From: Cladorhizidae sp. MBARI D1340-BT2
Taxonomy: Eukaryota > Porifera > Demospongiae > Poecilosclerida > Cladorhizidae
NCBI GenBank assembly: GCA_028752905.1
Contig: JAQNBH010000006.1
Coordinates: forward strand, 22,988,311-23,052,310
DNA length: 64,000 nt
Direction of reading: 5' to 3'
The translations under genes were made by a program, and so were the position numbers. A model generated the notes under the pieces. It saw only the letters and a list, made by a program, of their open reading frames with translations, searched no databases and was not told where the DNA came from. Positions 23,605-33,383 of the stretch are shown piece after piece. The stretch's first letter is position 1; each line of letters begins with the position of its first letter.

Positions 23605-24959
23605 TCATTAACTATAGGAACTTCATCTTCATGTCAGCTTTCCAGAGTGGTACTGATTTCAGAATGATCCAGATCAGACTGAGGTTCACTAGAATCTGAA
23701 TAAATGTGATTGGTTTATCAAGTGTACAGGCTTCAAGCTAAATAGCTAGCAATAATTTCTCTTATCTTCATCCTCAATGGCTGTTATTTTGAAAAATGAC
23801 CTGGTGTCCATATTTTGTCATTGGCTCTTGATGGCAGAGTTGTAGCTCATTAGTTCCACAACTACTATTAATGCTCACTACATGTGCAATGATTAGCTCA
23901 TTAACCAGTCGAAGGACAAAGTCCAACCAACCAGACAGCCCCTCGGTGGGACCAGAGCACCCTGAGCAGATTGGTCTTATTTGCATGGGGGATTTGTGGG
24001 CTTTCTTTAGAAAGTACATTCGTTGGGTTCTCATTTTCCCCTCCACCATGGTCAAGGGCTAGGGCTAGGGCTAGGCCTAGCCCTAAGTTATTGTAATTTT
24101 GTTTCCACATTATTTAACACTATCAATGTACCTATGTTAATTAAAATTATATTAATGAAGTGTGCCATTGCCTGAAATGAAATCTGAGAGGGCAAAATAC
24201 ACACAAACACATTCCAATGAATATCATTAAAATGAAAGGGGGGTTCTGCAGACCCCCCCTGCGTACGCCCATGATAAGGGCTAGGTACCACATCCAAAGC
24301 TTTAGTGGATAAATTATCTAAGCCTGTCATTATCTAGTAGACTATAATAGTAAAAGAACAGCAAGATCCACACCCTTAAGAGTTCCCATTAAATATATCT
24401 AGCTTCACTGCTGGATGCTGCCTGTACTAGAGCAAGAACAAACTAAACATATAACGCAGCAGAAATTAGGTTCGCTGTTGCTACCTCCCAGTATAGAGCT
24501 CATTCAACATAGAGCTCAAGTTCCATGCAAAGACAGCTGTTGTTGGTCTAGTTTTAACTTACAGAGGAAAATGTACCCATAGCATCTAGTTTTGTGTGTA
24601 GCATCCTGAGCGCATTACGACACCATGTTAAGAGAGTTGAGATATAGACAGTTGTGGGTATTATTACCACCAACAATAAGTAGTTGTATTATGCACATTG
24701 CAAGATGTTGGGGATGATTATTGTAGATTCAAATACTCACCAAATGTGAGGAGAGTCCGAACATCAAGAGGAGGGAGATGAATATCAGGTTACATACAAG
24801 AAGGTAAAACATGTAACATTACATCATATTATGCATAATACTAGTACACTTCTAAATTTATTCAAACTTGTTCGATTACTCTCAGCTGAACAAAAAAGCT
24901 GATTTAAATAAAGTTCTAGTATATTATTATAATGAGATTTTGAACTGCACAGAACTAAT

Positions 24960-25150
24960 TACTCACACAGGATCCTCAAAAACCAGAATGCCTGATTTTG
25001 GTGCGTAAATGTCTCCAGATTGCCAAGTGCTAGAGAGTTGAAATTAGCACCAGTGGCTACAGGAAGCCCTACTCTATACAATGACAGTTTTGATTAGGCG
25101 CTAAAATGTAAGTACGTAGTCAAGCGTGCGGGTGGAAAATGAATGAAATT
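24960..25150 (+). repeat. Partial copy of the palindromic element arm
   Basis: Shares GGATCCTCAAAA, GCCTGATTTTG, CCAGATTGCCAAGTGCTAGA, GCCCTACTCTAT and GGCGCTAAAATGTAAGTAC in the same order as the arm at 27470-27640. The end towards 25150 (GTGGAAAATGAAT) coincides with the palindrome centre, so this looks like half of the element. Confidence 0.7.
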
Positions 25151-25439
25151 CATAAGACTCCCAAGCCATATTAAATTAAGTACCGTGGCTCCTGAGATGA
25201 TGTAACGACCTATAGATGGTCTATCCTGCATTCTTTGCAATTGGTTTTATTCAGCAAAGTATATTCAACTATAAAACCATTTGAAGATCAGTTATCATGA
25301 AATATGCAATTCTTGTGACAGGCTCAATGTTGATATCCTTTACGATCCAGTTATACCATCATTGGGACATTGGAAAATGTTTTTGGCAATTTAGAGGACG
25401 TGCAGGAGGAGCTGCCTGTGCCACTAGATCACTTGGGAA

Positions 25440-25640
25440 AGGTTGCAAATGTCATGATGGAGCAGCAAGATACTCGTTAGGAAACTGTAGACAGTTACAG
25501 AGAGTTGCAGCTATAAATAGGCCTGGTTATGCTATTACAATTCTTGCCTCAATGTTCTGGGAAATATGTTACACTAATCATGAAGCTTGTTCACATGTTC
25601 ATAATTGGTGCATGTTTCAAGGACTTTGAGAACAGTGCTT
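25440..25640 (+). repeat. Dispersed repeat, copy 2 (related to 13650-13830)
   Basis: Plus-strand partner of the minus-strand copy at 13.65-13.83 kb. It is embedded in an open frame starting at ATG 25297 with a hydrophobic N-terminus. The conserved portion begins at GCAGCAAGATACTCGTTAGG; upstream of that word the two copies are unrelated, so the repeat has a sharp 5' edge. Confidence 0.5.
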
Positions 25641-27268
25641 CGTAGCAAGATACCATAACTTAACTTAAGAACATTAGGTAACTAAACATGAGAGGCTTAA
25701 CAACCACAGTTTAGGAAACTAAAATATTTTTATAGACAAAAGTGGTACAAGTTAGGCCCCCTAAATGCTACTTAATAGAACGTTCAGCATTTGACAGTCA
25801 AGTACATGCACGTGTGTGGGAGGTGTCTCTTCAATGGGATTGTTATTTCAAGCTCTAGTATGGTGGCGGCTTTGTACCAGCAGCATTAGAACAACATTAG
25901 TTATCCCTGCAGCATTAGGGGATGGAGTATGTACAGGTGCCTCTTAATACTCTAGCAACTTACAAGAACTGATCTAAAATGGTCTTAAAGTTTTTTAAAT
26001 CATAACTTAATCAGTTTTGCAGCAAGTATAAAGGATGTGCAATCACTGATCGCAACCACTGTCCTCGAAGTAATCTTTATGGGAATTCTGCTGTTTTAGC
26101 AAGCTGTTTTTCCTACACTAGGCTACTTGTGCCTACCAGTAAACTCTCTCAATAGTTTAGACTTTGAGAAATGAGTTAGTGTCCTTTGATACATTGTTTA
26201 CAGTATTCTGCTGATTTGGGCCAGGATAGAGCAAGATCTTTGCAGTGGCATCTGGGATGTAAAACTTGTGAAGGTTTTAACACCAGAAAGGATAGCATTA
26301 ACTTTCAATAGTTCATCCTGGATCCCGTCCCACGGACAATGATGGATGTCACAGGGAGGGTGCATTTGAGTTTGATGGCAGCTAAGTGAGCATTCTGATC
26401 TCTGTGGGTAATATGATTTAATCAATTTCTGGCTTACATAAGTATGTTGATAAGGGATCACTAGTTACGGAGAAGAAAATGCTGACTTGCTTCCATTGAG
26501 ATTAGTATGCTACACTTGTTAGTTCACATTTTTGTCCTTGGATGGGATCCTGTAAACTCTAGTAAAGGTAATGCTACCCTTACTGCTGTCAGAACAGCTA
26601 TCCACTACTAATGCCCAACTTTTCCAGGAGAAACTTGTAGAGGGTAAACTCTTTTCCTCGTGATATTTTGTAGCACCTTCAATGCATAACCATCCTAGAT
26701 GCTGATACAGAAATCCAACCAGGAGTGCATTTTCTTCTAAAGAGAGTAGATATTCTGAGGGATTTCAGGCTAGCATAGGTGAATATACAGCTTTCATTGG
26801 CTTGCAGAGACAGCAGCAAAGGTAAGGAAGGGACAGTTTATGACTTTTTTGCTTGTCAATCAGTTTTATTCATTTCTATATTTTTATCGCTTCCTCCACC
26901 CACTCCCACAAACTAGAACAAGAAATAAAGTTTAATGTAATAATGTTGTAACCTTCTGCACATGTCCAGGTAAAAATCTGGTTTTTAGCACGTTTTATGA
27001 TGAATGTCCCAATTTGAAGATATCGGCTTAAAAAGGTGAATCAGTTAATGAAATATGGTATTACATTAAAAAATGAGAGCTTCTTTCTCCATCATAACAC
27101 ATCACAGACGGTGTTACACGACACATAGACAGGGTTACATGTACATCCTTACAAAATATTACCCAATGATTTGACTGTGTTTCACAACACTTAACCTGTG
27201 ATAGAATCATTCTTACAAAATATAAACATCATTGATCAGTTAGCAAGTAGTCAACTGTGAGTTTGTTA

Positions 27269-28013
27269 GGGGTGATAGGTGCATTTTTTAATTATAAAAA
27301 CAAACTTGTGGTTATCACTTTATAGCGCCATAGATTCTGTAAACTTCATGGTATGGACTTGATATAATTATAGCTCAAAAGATTGGTCTCTCCTCGCTTT
27401 GATACTAAAATATTTTTCATATGATAACTATAGGCAAGTTACTGGAAATAAAGTGGAGGGAGCCTCAAAACCTCTATGCCTGATTTTGCCACATAAATAT
27501 CTTCAGATTGCCAAGTGCTAGAGAGTTGAAATTAGCAACACTGGTTAGAGAAAGCCCTACTCTATTTTTGATAAGGCGCTAAAATGTAAGTACTGGTCAA
27601 GCAAGCGCACAGGTGGAAAATGAATTTTATGGAATTTTAACAAAATTCATTTTACAACCGAGCATTTGACCACGTACTTACGTTTTAGCGCCTCATCAAA
27701 TTGCTTATTGCATAGAGTAGGGCTTCTTCTAGTCACTGGTGTTAATTTCAACTCTTTAGCACTTGGCAATCTGGAGATATTTATGCGGCAAAATCAGGCA
27801 TTCAGGTTTTGAGGATCCCTCCACTTTAGTTCCAGTAACTTGGCTATAGTTATAAGCATGAAAAATATTTTAGTATCGAAATAAAGCACACAGAGAGCGC
27901 TATCTTTTGAGCTATATATCAAGTACATACCATAAAGTTTACAGAATCTATGGAGCTATAAAGTGGTACCGCACTTGTTTGGGTTTTTTATTAAAAAATT
28001 AACTATCTCCCCC
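27269..28013. repeat. Large palindrome (745 bp, arms about 360 bp): foldback/MITE-like element
   Basis: The left arm read from 27269 (GGGGTGATAGGT) is matched by the reverse complement of the right arm from 28013 (GGGGGAGATAGTT). The two stay colinear through ACTTTATAGC(G/T)CCATAGATTCTGT, AGCTCAAAAGAT, ACTAAAATATTTTTCAT, AAGTGGAGGGA(G/T)CCTCAAAACCT, the GCCTGATTTTGCC block and AGGCGCTAAAA(T/C)GTAAGTAC. They meet near 27640 with almost no spacer. No open frame was seen. This is a foldback-type element or an inverted dimer of a MITE. Right-arm words (GCACACAGAGAG.GCTATC.TTTGAGCTATAT) recur at 44280-44315 and, more diverged, at 40375-40400. Confidence 0.85.
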
Positions 28014-28423
28014 AAAATTAGTCATTTACTATACTAGCAAGACCTCCACTCAGAACCAGTTGGCAAGGGGGTTGCTCTGAAATGAAGTTAGTTGAAGCCT
28101 TCAACAGTGAGATGCAGTAGACAACTAGCTCCACAGATGTGGCATGAGAAACAGGGATGCTATATGAGTTTGGGTAGAATCAATCATGGAGAGGAGAGCA
28201 AACAGTAAATTACTCACAATCACTAGCATTGTGTACATATGCACAATCATGCACTTTGCTACAGATCACCAGTTACATCACCTCCCTAACCACAGGCAGC
28301 TGCAACTAGCATCCAGGCGTAAAGGTCAGCCAACTGGTATAAGTAAGCAGTGTATGGACCTACTATGCTTGTTAGTAACTGTCCATCACTGGGGTCTACT
28401 TTAAGTACTATTCAGGGCTGCAT
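28014..28423. other. No gene recognised
   Basis: AT-rich spacer between the palindrome and the hAT fragment. A CAGGGCTGCATTTATG sequence at 28411 could be the hAT end, but no partner end was found. Confidence 0.3.
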
Positions 28424-29485
28424 TTATGATTGAGTTGAGTGGGGAGGGAGGGGGCACATATTTAACAAGTACAATAGGCCTGAGATCTCTGTCAAACTTC
28501 TCCTTGAAGTATGAGTAGGGACACAACAAGCTTTGGCGTAAGCTATCAGTTGGCACTCACGTGTAGAATTTCCCTCTGACAGATGCTTAGAGACTGCAGC
28601 CACATTTGGATAGTATTGTGACGAGACATGAGAATACAGAAGATTTAATGTAACTAACACTAATGAGTATGTTGCCTTGACGAACGGTTCCATTGCATCT
28701 ACTGTTATAGCGAGCTCCATTTTCAGTTTCCTACATGCTGCTTGATCGTCAATGATTTCCAGTAGTTTTCCAGTTGTATATGGAGGTAAATCACTGCCAT
28801 GCAGCACATCTCCAAACATGTCATGCAATTTGTGGACAACTTCAGACTTACTCCACCATATGGTTGCTGAATAGGTTGGAGTGGTCAATCCAGGCTGTGT
28901 CTTCCATGCAAGCCTTGACTTCGGACTGTGAGCGAACAAGCTTATCCAAGCCTTTATGAACACATCTAAGATAGGTGTTTTCATTCTTTCTCCAACATGA
29001 TCCAGAGTGTGCGAAAAACAGCCGATATCCATTATCTTATTATAGATCACAGATATGGTCCTCATTGCCACATCATTCACTGATGCACTGTCCCTCTTTG
29101 CTGCTATAATCAAATTAGAAGCAATTGACAGCTCAGTTGACAAAGCAGTTATTAGTTGCCTAGCACATTCTTCTCCAGTGATGGATTTAGCTAAAAGCAT
29201 CAGCCGACAAACACGCTGCTTGATAGCTCACTCTTTATCTATGTAACGTAGAACAATCACAAAGGCCTCACACACATGGGTCGTTCCATCAAAAATGATA
29301 GCTACATGTCTCCCACAAATATCTTGTTTCAGTTTACTGATTTCATCATGCAAGATGAATGGTATCAGACGACGAAGGTGTGAAGAATCAGATAGGGTGA
29401 ATCCATTTTATTCAAGTAAAATGGGTACATTAGCTTCCTTTTCAACATTATGGAACTGTTTATACCCTTTAAATGGCTTTAGATG
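28424..29485 (-). pseudogene. hAT-superfamily transposase fragment (DUF659-like)
   Basis: From about 29485 the minus strand reads PFKGYKQFHNVEKEANVPIL, a stop, then RLIPFILHDEISKLKQDICG, VAIIFDGTTHVCEAFVIVLRY with the catalytic-type Asp, another stop, then a 258-codon block from 29200. That block has AAKRDSASVNDVAM, DIGCFSHTLDHVGERM (the C.SHTLN.VG motif) and YSATIWWSKSEVVHKLHDMF, typical of hAT/DUF659-like transposases seen in sponges and cnidarians. The C-terminal dimerisation domain is missing. The 5' side ends where the CTAC microsatellite begins. Confidence 0.6.
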
Positions 29486-29520
29486 AGAAATCACCCCCTT
29501 TTTAACTCTATTTTGCTCTC

Positions 29521-29704
29521 CTACCTACCTACATACTACCTACCTACCTACCTACCTACCTACATACCTACCTACCTACCCACCCACCCACCCACCCACC
29601 CACCCACCCACCCACCCACCCGCCCACCCACCCACCCACCCACCCACCTACCTACCTACCTACCCACCTACCTACCTACCTACCTACCTACCTACCTACC
29701 TACC
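29521..29704. repeat. Tetranucleotide microsatellite (CTAC)n/(CCAC)n
   Basis: About 45 tetranucleotide units: CTAC on both flanks and CCAC/CACC in the middle, with one CGCC interruption. It directly abuts the truncated copy of a Gypsy gag start (TACCTTACTTCTGG at 29701). On the retroelement strand it therefore grew from AAGGTAGG inside the first gag codons. Confidence 0.9.
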
Positions 29705-29819
29705 TTACTTCTGGTATCCATTCTTCTTGTCAAGGATAGTAGCTAACTCTCTAGTTCAAAAAAAATCCCACCGCTGCCACCAGTTGTGACAGGACCAAAT
29801 CTGATATTACCCACAGACC
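29703..29819 (-). repeat. Second copy of Gypsy LTR end, primer site and gag start
   Basis: 117 bp nearly identical to 32157-32271. Minus strand: a 36-bp LTR remnant (ending CCTGTCACAAC), a primer-binding site TGGTGGCAGCGGTGGGAT (29783-29766) and the first gag codons (ATGGATACCAGAAGTAAGG). It lies at the 3' side of the integrase of the same element and continues into a microsatellite. It thus looks like the start of a second, truncated element in tandem, sharing one LTR, with deletion in between. Confidence 0.75.
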
Positions 29820-29826
29820 ATTGCCT

Positions 29827-30420
29827 TTAACGTGAGTCAACCATCCCGTCTGTGGGTGGGTGGTAAGGAGTGGTTTTGATCGCCTTCAACCCCAAGAAGT
29901 TATACAACTCTTTCAGCAGCTTGCTGACAAAGTTAGTGCCGCAGACCGTCAGGATCTCGTCTGGCACACCAGTCCATGTAAACATTTGTGTTAGCTTCTC
30001 TGCAATAATGGAACTTTCTGTTGTCCGTAGTGCAAATGCCTCAGGCCATCTAGTGGAATAATCTATCACTACTAGCACAAAACGGTTGCCATCTGGTGTC
30101 GTCGGGAGTGGCCCTGTCAAATCCATCGCTATTCTGGAGGATGGTTGCCCCATGATGGTAATGGTGCAGGTGAAACTTTTCCACATCATCATGAATTTGG
30201 CGCCAGAAGAATTCATCAAGTATTCTCTGTGCTGTTCTATCTCATCCTGGATGGCCTGGTCGGTGAGCTAGAGCCAGTACCATGGACCTATACCTTTTAG
30301 GTAGGCACAATTGTGTTGCCTCATCACCCAGGCGGTCTGTTGTATTCCTCCACAGCAAGTGATCCTCCACCAGAAACTCAGTGTTGTCATCACTCTGTGC
30401 CTTCACCCACATGGGTTTAA
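29827..30420 (-). pseudogene. Integrase (HHCC and core) of the minus-strand Gypsy element
   Basis: Acidic linker, then DHLLWRNTTDRLGDEATQLC, LAHRPGHPG.DRTAQRILDEF (HHCC histidines), and the catalytic core: SSRIAMDLTGPLPTTPDGN with the first Asp, VLVVIDYSTRWPEAFAL, and VPDEILTVCGTNFVSKLLKE, where the second catalytic Asp (TD.GTNF) is replaced by Cys. YHPPTDGMVDSR ends the core just where the catalytic Glu should be (VERFN in intact relatives), after which LTR-derived sequence begins. It is therefore catalytically dead. Confidence 0.75.
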
Positions 30421-30623
30421 GTATCGGATCATGCTCTTGCTCTCATTGGAGTTCCTTGGAATTGACATCTAGTGGATGGCCCTTCTGCCCCTCTATGTAC
30501 ACTGCATTGGCCTGCCTCTTCTGGGACTTTGTCAGACTTTTCTTCTCTGGCTCTTCATCAGATGTCTCGTCGGTTGTGGTAGGGTCTGGTCCATCATCGG
30601 AGACTCCTTCGGATGATTCCTCA

Positions 30624-31250
30624 TCATTGCTGTCTCATCCCCCTCAGTGCTCTCCTCAGCCTCACACTCTCTCGACCATAAGCCTGCAGTTCAGTATTCC
30701 CTCCTGCTCTAGTCTGAGAACGAGTAGACACCAAATTGACCAACTCATTATTCAACAACTGCTTACCCAAATCCCACAGTCCAGGCATGTCTGTGCCAAG
30801 CAACACTTCATGTGTTAGTTTGTCTGCCACCAGCACCTCCAGCTCCTCTGTGCGGCCTCCTACAGTGATGTTGATCCATGCCAAGTGGTGAGTTCATGCT
30901 GTTCCCTGGTAATCTCTCACCTCCTTGGACCTGCCAGTGTAGCACTCTTTGGGTACCAAGCTCGACCTCACCACCATCTGCCCTGCACCAGCATCTAATA
31001 AAATGTCTATACATTTCATCCCTCCTACTGTGCCTTCCACTGTAGAGCGTCCACTGATCTCTGTCTTGATCAGAGACACTTCTTCCTTGGACGTCAGTGG
31101 CTTGGACAAGTTCACATTATCGTACCTCTTCTTGAAACTTTTGGGCTTGGTACTATAGCATTCCCGGTGCAAAATGACCTGGCTTCCCACATTTGAAGCA
31201 TTTGGGTCTGTAGGACCCATCTGCCTTCGGCTTGTACTGTTTGTGATCAT
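30624..31250 (-). pseudogene. Nucleocapsid knuckle and aspartic protease region
   Basis: The frame near 31230 reads a cysteine-histidine knuckle (CFKCGKPGHFAREC-like; decayed to CFKCGSQVILHREC). The protease follows with IDILLDAGAGQMVVRSSLVP, where the active site DTGA has become DAGA, then AWINITVGGRTEELEVLVAD and HEVLLGTDMPGLWDL, the flap/ALLG.D motif. The tail RSQTRA.G is the AVTRAQ-type linker of Gmr1-like pol. The loss of the catalytic threonine and the frame changes show that it is inactive. Confidence 0.6.
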
Positions 31251-31259
31251 CTGTACTGC

Positions 31260-32175
31260 TCCCTTGTGTGAGTGTACTCCTTGCTCTTGCCTCTTTCTCT
31301 TTCCACCTGCCTCATGTTCTACCTGCTAGTTGCCTAGACCTGGTTCCCTTCCGGAATATCTGGTGGTGGAGTCGACCGATATCGAATGGTCAACAGGGGT
31401 CCAACCCCTATCTGCCAGGTAATCATCTGCCAATCCTCCAGCCTCAGCTGCAGTGCTGGGTATCTTGTCAGACACAAACTGTGCTACATGTCTAGGCATA
31501 AGCTTCATTACAGTATCAAGTGCACACAAATCATTTACCTGCTGGATTGTTTTGCAGCCTTCTGTCCATCGTGTGGTGAGGACAGCACGACCCATCAGAG
31601 CCTCCCATCCTTCGTCTGGTTTCCGTTTGAGATTGTCCAATCTTTTCGGTAAGCTTTTCTGGTCACACGGTAGAGTCGCAAGAGTGCTAGTTTGACTTGA
31701 TCATAGTCTTCCTTTACATCCGGCTGCATTGCCAGATATACTCTGTTGGCATCCGGTCGGAATTCAGGAGCCAAATATCTCATCCAATCCTTCTTGAGGA
31801 CCTTGTATGTAGCCATATGGCTCTCTAAAACGTTAAATAATCCAGGGGGTCTTCGTCTTCCTTCATTTCTCTGAACCGGGGTGCTTTGATTTGGCTGGGG
31901 GTAGGAACAGAGTCCGATTCTTCTATCCTGCCAGTGCCCCCTCCGCTCATCACTGTCATCAGCAATCTTTTCCATCTCTGTTCTCTTTTCTCCTCGGCTT
32001 CTGCTCGTTCGGTCGCCTGTCTTTTCTCGTCTTCCTTTTGCTTCTCTGACTGGAGTTTAAACATTCGGAGCATATCAGTTGTCACTCTTTCCCCAATATC
32101 TTCTGAGTCCATTAGCGGTGAAGTACTCCGCCTTTCTCCTTCTGTAGTGTGCCTTGCCTTACTTCTGGTATCCAT
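31260..32175 (-). pseudogene. Gag of the minus-strand Gypsy element
   Basis: Begins at ATG 32175 (MDTRSKARHTTEGERR), about 43 bp after the primer site. A predicted coiled helix rich in Lys/Glu (about residues 35-65) and AP.FREMKEDEDPLDYL are followed, after a frame change at about 31.83 kb, by the retrotransposon gag core (ESHMATYKVLKKDWMRYLAP; YDQVKLALLRLYRVT; RKDWTISNG). A third frame (about 31640-31326) continues with KRKPDEGWEAL and LCALDTVMKLMPRHVAQFV. At least two frameshifts separate the parts. Confidence 0.65.
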
Positions 32176-32217
32176 TCTTCTTGTCAAGGAAAGTAGCTAT
32201 CTCTCTAGTTTAAAAAA

Positions 32218-32235
32218 ATCCCACCGCTGCCACCA
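32218..32235 (-). promoter_or_regulatory. Primer-binding site complementary to tRNA-Leu 3' end
   Basis: TGGTGGCAGCGGTGGGAT on the minus strand, two bases after the LTR end (TGTCACA). It is the complement of the 3' end of metazoan tRNA-Leu of the AAG class including CCA (my recollection of that tRNA; a direct comparison would settle it). The same 18-mer recurs at 29766-29783. Confidence 0.65.
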
Positions 32236-32271
32236 GTTGTGACAGGACCAAATCTGATATTACCCACAGAC

Positions 32272-33383
32272 TCTGAGCCAGTCACTAAGTGTTGGTATGC
32301 TGCCACCACTCTACCTTTAAGCTATACACTAGGCTAGCAAGGTTAAGTAGAGAAACCTTAATAATTCAATATAGGACACTTACAAGACTCAGTAAATGGC
32401 TAACTCCCAGAGCAGTAACAACTTCTCCCTTAACTAGGCTGGAGCCCCCACTTCTGGTTTCTGCCCATACATGGTAATCTTACACTCATCATCGACCTAT
32501 GACATTTTCCCAACATAAACACATAACACACAAACACACTAAGCTGCAACATTAACAACACTTCCAATTCATAATTAGTTACTCACTACTGGGTTCAATC
32601 CACATCCATAGTTATGCATTGGGAACAGTCTAGTTTTAATGTCGTCCTGCGACAGTCAGGTAAACTATTCCATATTCCTATTCCGTATTAGTCTCACCTG
32701 ACATATTAGTCTCACCTGACATATTAGTCTCACCTGCCATATTAGTCACCTGCAGACACCTGCCATATTTGTCTCACCCAACATATTAGTCCCACCTGCC
32801 ATATAAATCTCACCTGTCATTGCTGAATATGAAAGTGTTGCGTGTGTATATATATATACACAAGCTATATATAAATTGCAGTAAAAACATGGGAGGAGTA
32901 TCTAATATGGCAAGTAACTTGCCAACCCTCATTTCTCTCAGAAATTTTTTTAATTTTTTTTTATATTAAATTTTTCTCTCTAGCTATAGAAATAGATTTT
33001 TTTAGCAACAAATCTATCATCATGGGAGAAGTAATATGACAACTGAGAATACTTGCCATTTACTATAATCACAATTAGATGAACAATATTTCTTTTGTTT
33101 TGCTTCTCTGGATGATGGAGTGATAGAAGAACAGGGTCAGAGCATATATATGTGGTTCCTCAGCACCATCCTACAATTTAACTTGTGCAAAACTTGAATT
33201 AAACAATAAACATATTTTCAGGTCAACCATGATATCCTAGGAAGACCACCAGAAAGTTTAGGATCTCCCAGTATTTCACAGATATGGAGAACTAAGACAG
33301 TTTATTGCATGAAAATGAGACATTCATAATTACCCAGAAAAAAATCCCAACAAGAACAAACAGATTCAGTCTTAATTATTTAA
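32272..33383. other. Probable LTR sequence, then non-coding DNA
   Basis: The first few hundred bases past 32236 should be the 5' LTR of the minus-strand Gypsy element, but no second copy is available to define it. A short imperfect tandem repeat (CATATTAGTCTCACCTGA, about 20 bp) lies at about 32685-32820. The rest is AT-rich with no gene recognised. Confidence 0.4.

Larger units (their letters stand above)
21211..24273 (-). mobile_element. Complete but decayed hAT-like element (DUF4371/TTF-zinc-finger type) with TIRs and ATAAG flanks
   Basis: The left end CAGGGGCGTATGCAG (21211-21225) matches, as inverted repeat, the right end CTGCGTACGCCCATG (24259-24273). Both sides are flanked directly by ATAAG (21206-21210 and 24274-24278), a 5-bp target-site duplication, giving a 3,063-bp element. 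Reading the minus strand, it encodes a TTF/THAP0-like zinc finger region (YPWLVYSSKVDGVFCPPCALF, 23.6-23.2 kb), a DUF4371 domain (FFVLADEVSCHNVEHLHIF, 23.1-22.7 kb), a middle region (ITRWVENINGWERF, 22.5-22.1 kb) and a badly decayed hAT dimerisation tail ending near EERLSALALI (about 21.5 kb). Several frameshifts and stops make it non-autonomous now. Confidence 0.8.
24279..27268. other. Non-coding stretch with repeat fragments
   Basis: No gene recognised. 24960-25150 is a partial copy of the arm of the large palindrome at 27269-28013 (shared TCCAGATTGCCAAGTGCTAG and GGCGCTAAAATGTAAGTAC). 25440-25640 is a copy of the dispersed repeat at 13.65-13.83 kb and lies in a 110-codon open frame (25297-25629). 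A minus-strand frame at 26461-26198 is unrecognised. Confidence 0.45.
29827..32235 (-). mobile_element. Ty3/Gypsy (Gmr1-like) retrotransposon lacking RT-RNase H
   Basis: On the minus strand the order is: primer site (32235-32218), gag (32175 to about 31260), CCHC knuckle region (about 31230-31190), protease (about 31010-30800), linker, then integrase HHCC and core (about 30400-29827), with no RT or RNase H. In ordinary Gypsy elements RT-RH lies between protease and integrase; here the protease linker runs straight into the integrase. This fits the Gmr1-like order PR-INT-RT-RH with loss of everything after the integrase core. The LTR beyond 32236 cannot be delimited because its partner is only 36 bp long. 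Confidence 0.7.

Noticed and set aside
24057..24090. GGGCTAGGGCTAGGGCTAGG resembling telomere repeats (similar CCCTAGCC words at 50.83-50.93 kb)
   Set aside because: The unit is GGGCTA rather than TTAGGG, the tract is only about 30 bp, and it lies inside a hAT element.
26198..26461. Minus-strand frame with several Cys and His suggesting a zinc finger
   Set aside because: Spacing of Cys/His fits no known finger, and flanking frames are closed.
29483..29746. Open frame rich in Thr-Tyr-Leu-Pro and Pro-Thr-His
   Set aside because: Translation of the CTAC/CCAC microsatellite.
32585..32605. GGGTTCAATCC resembling a tRNA B box
   Set aside because: No A box or acceptor-stem pairing at the right distance; no tRNA cloverleaf could be drawn.
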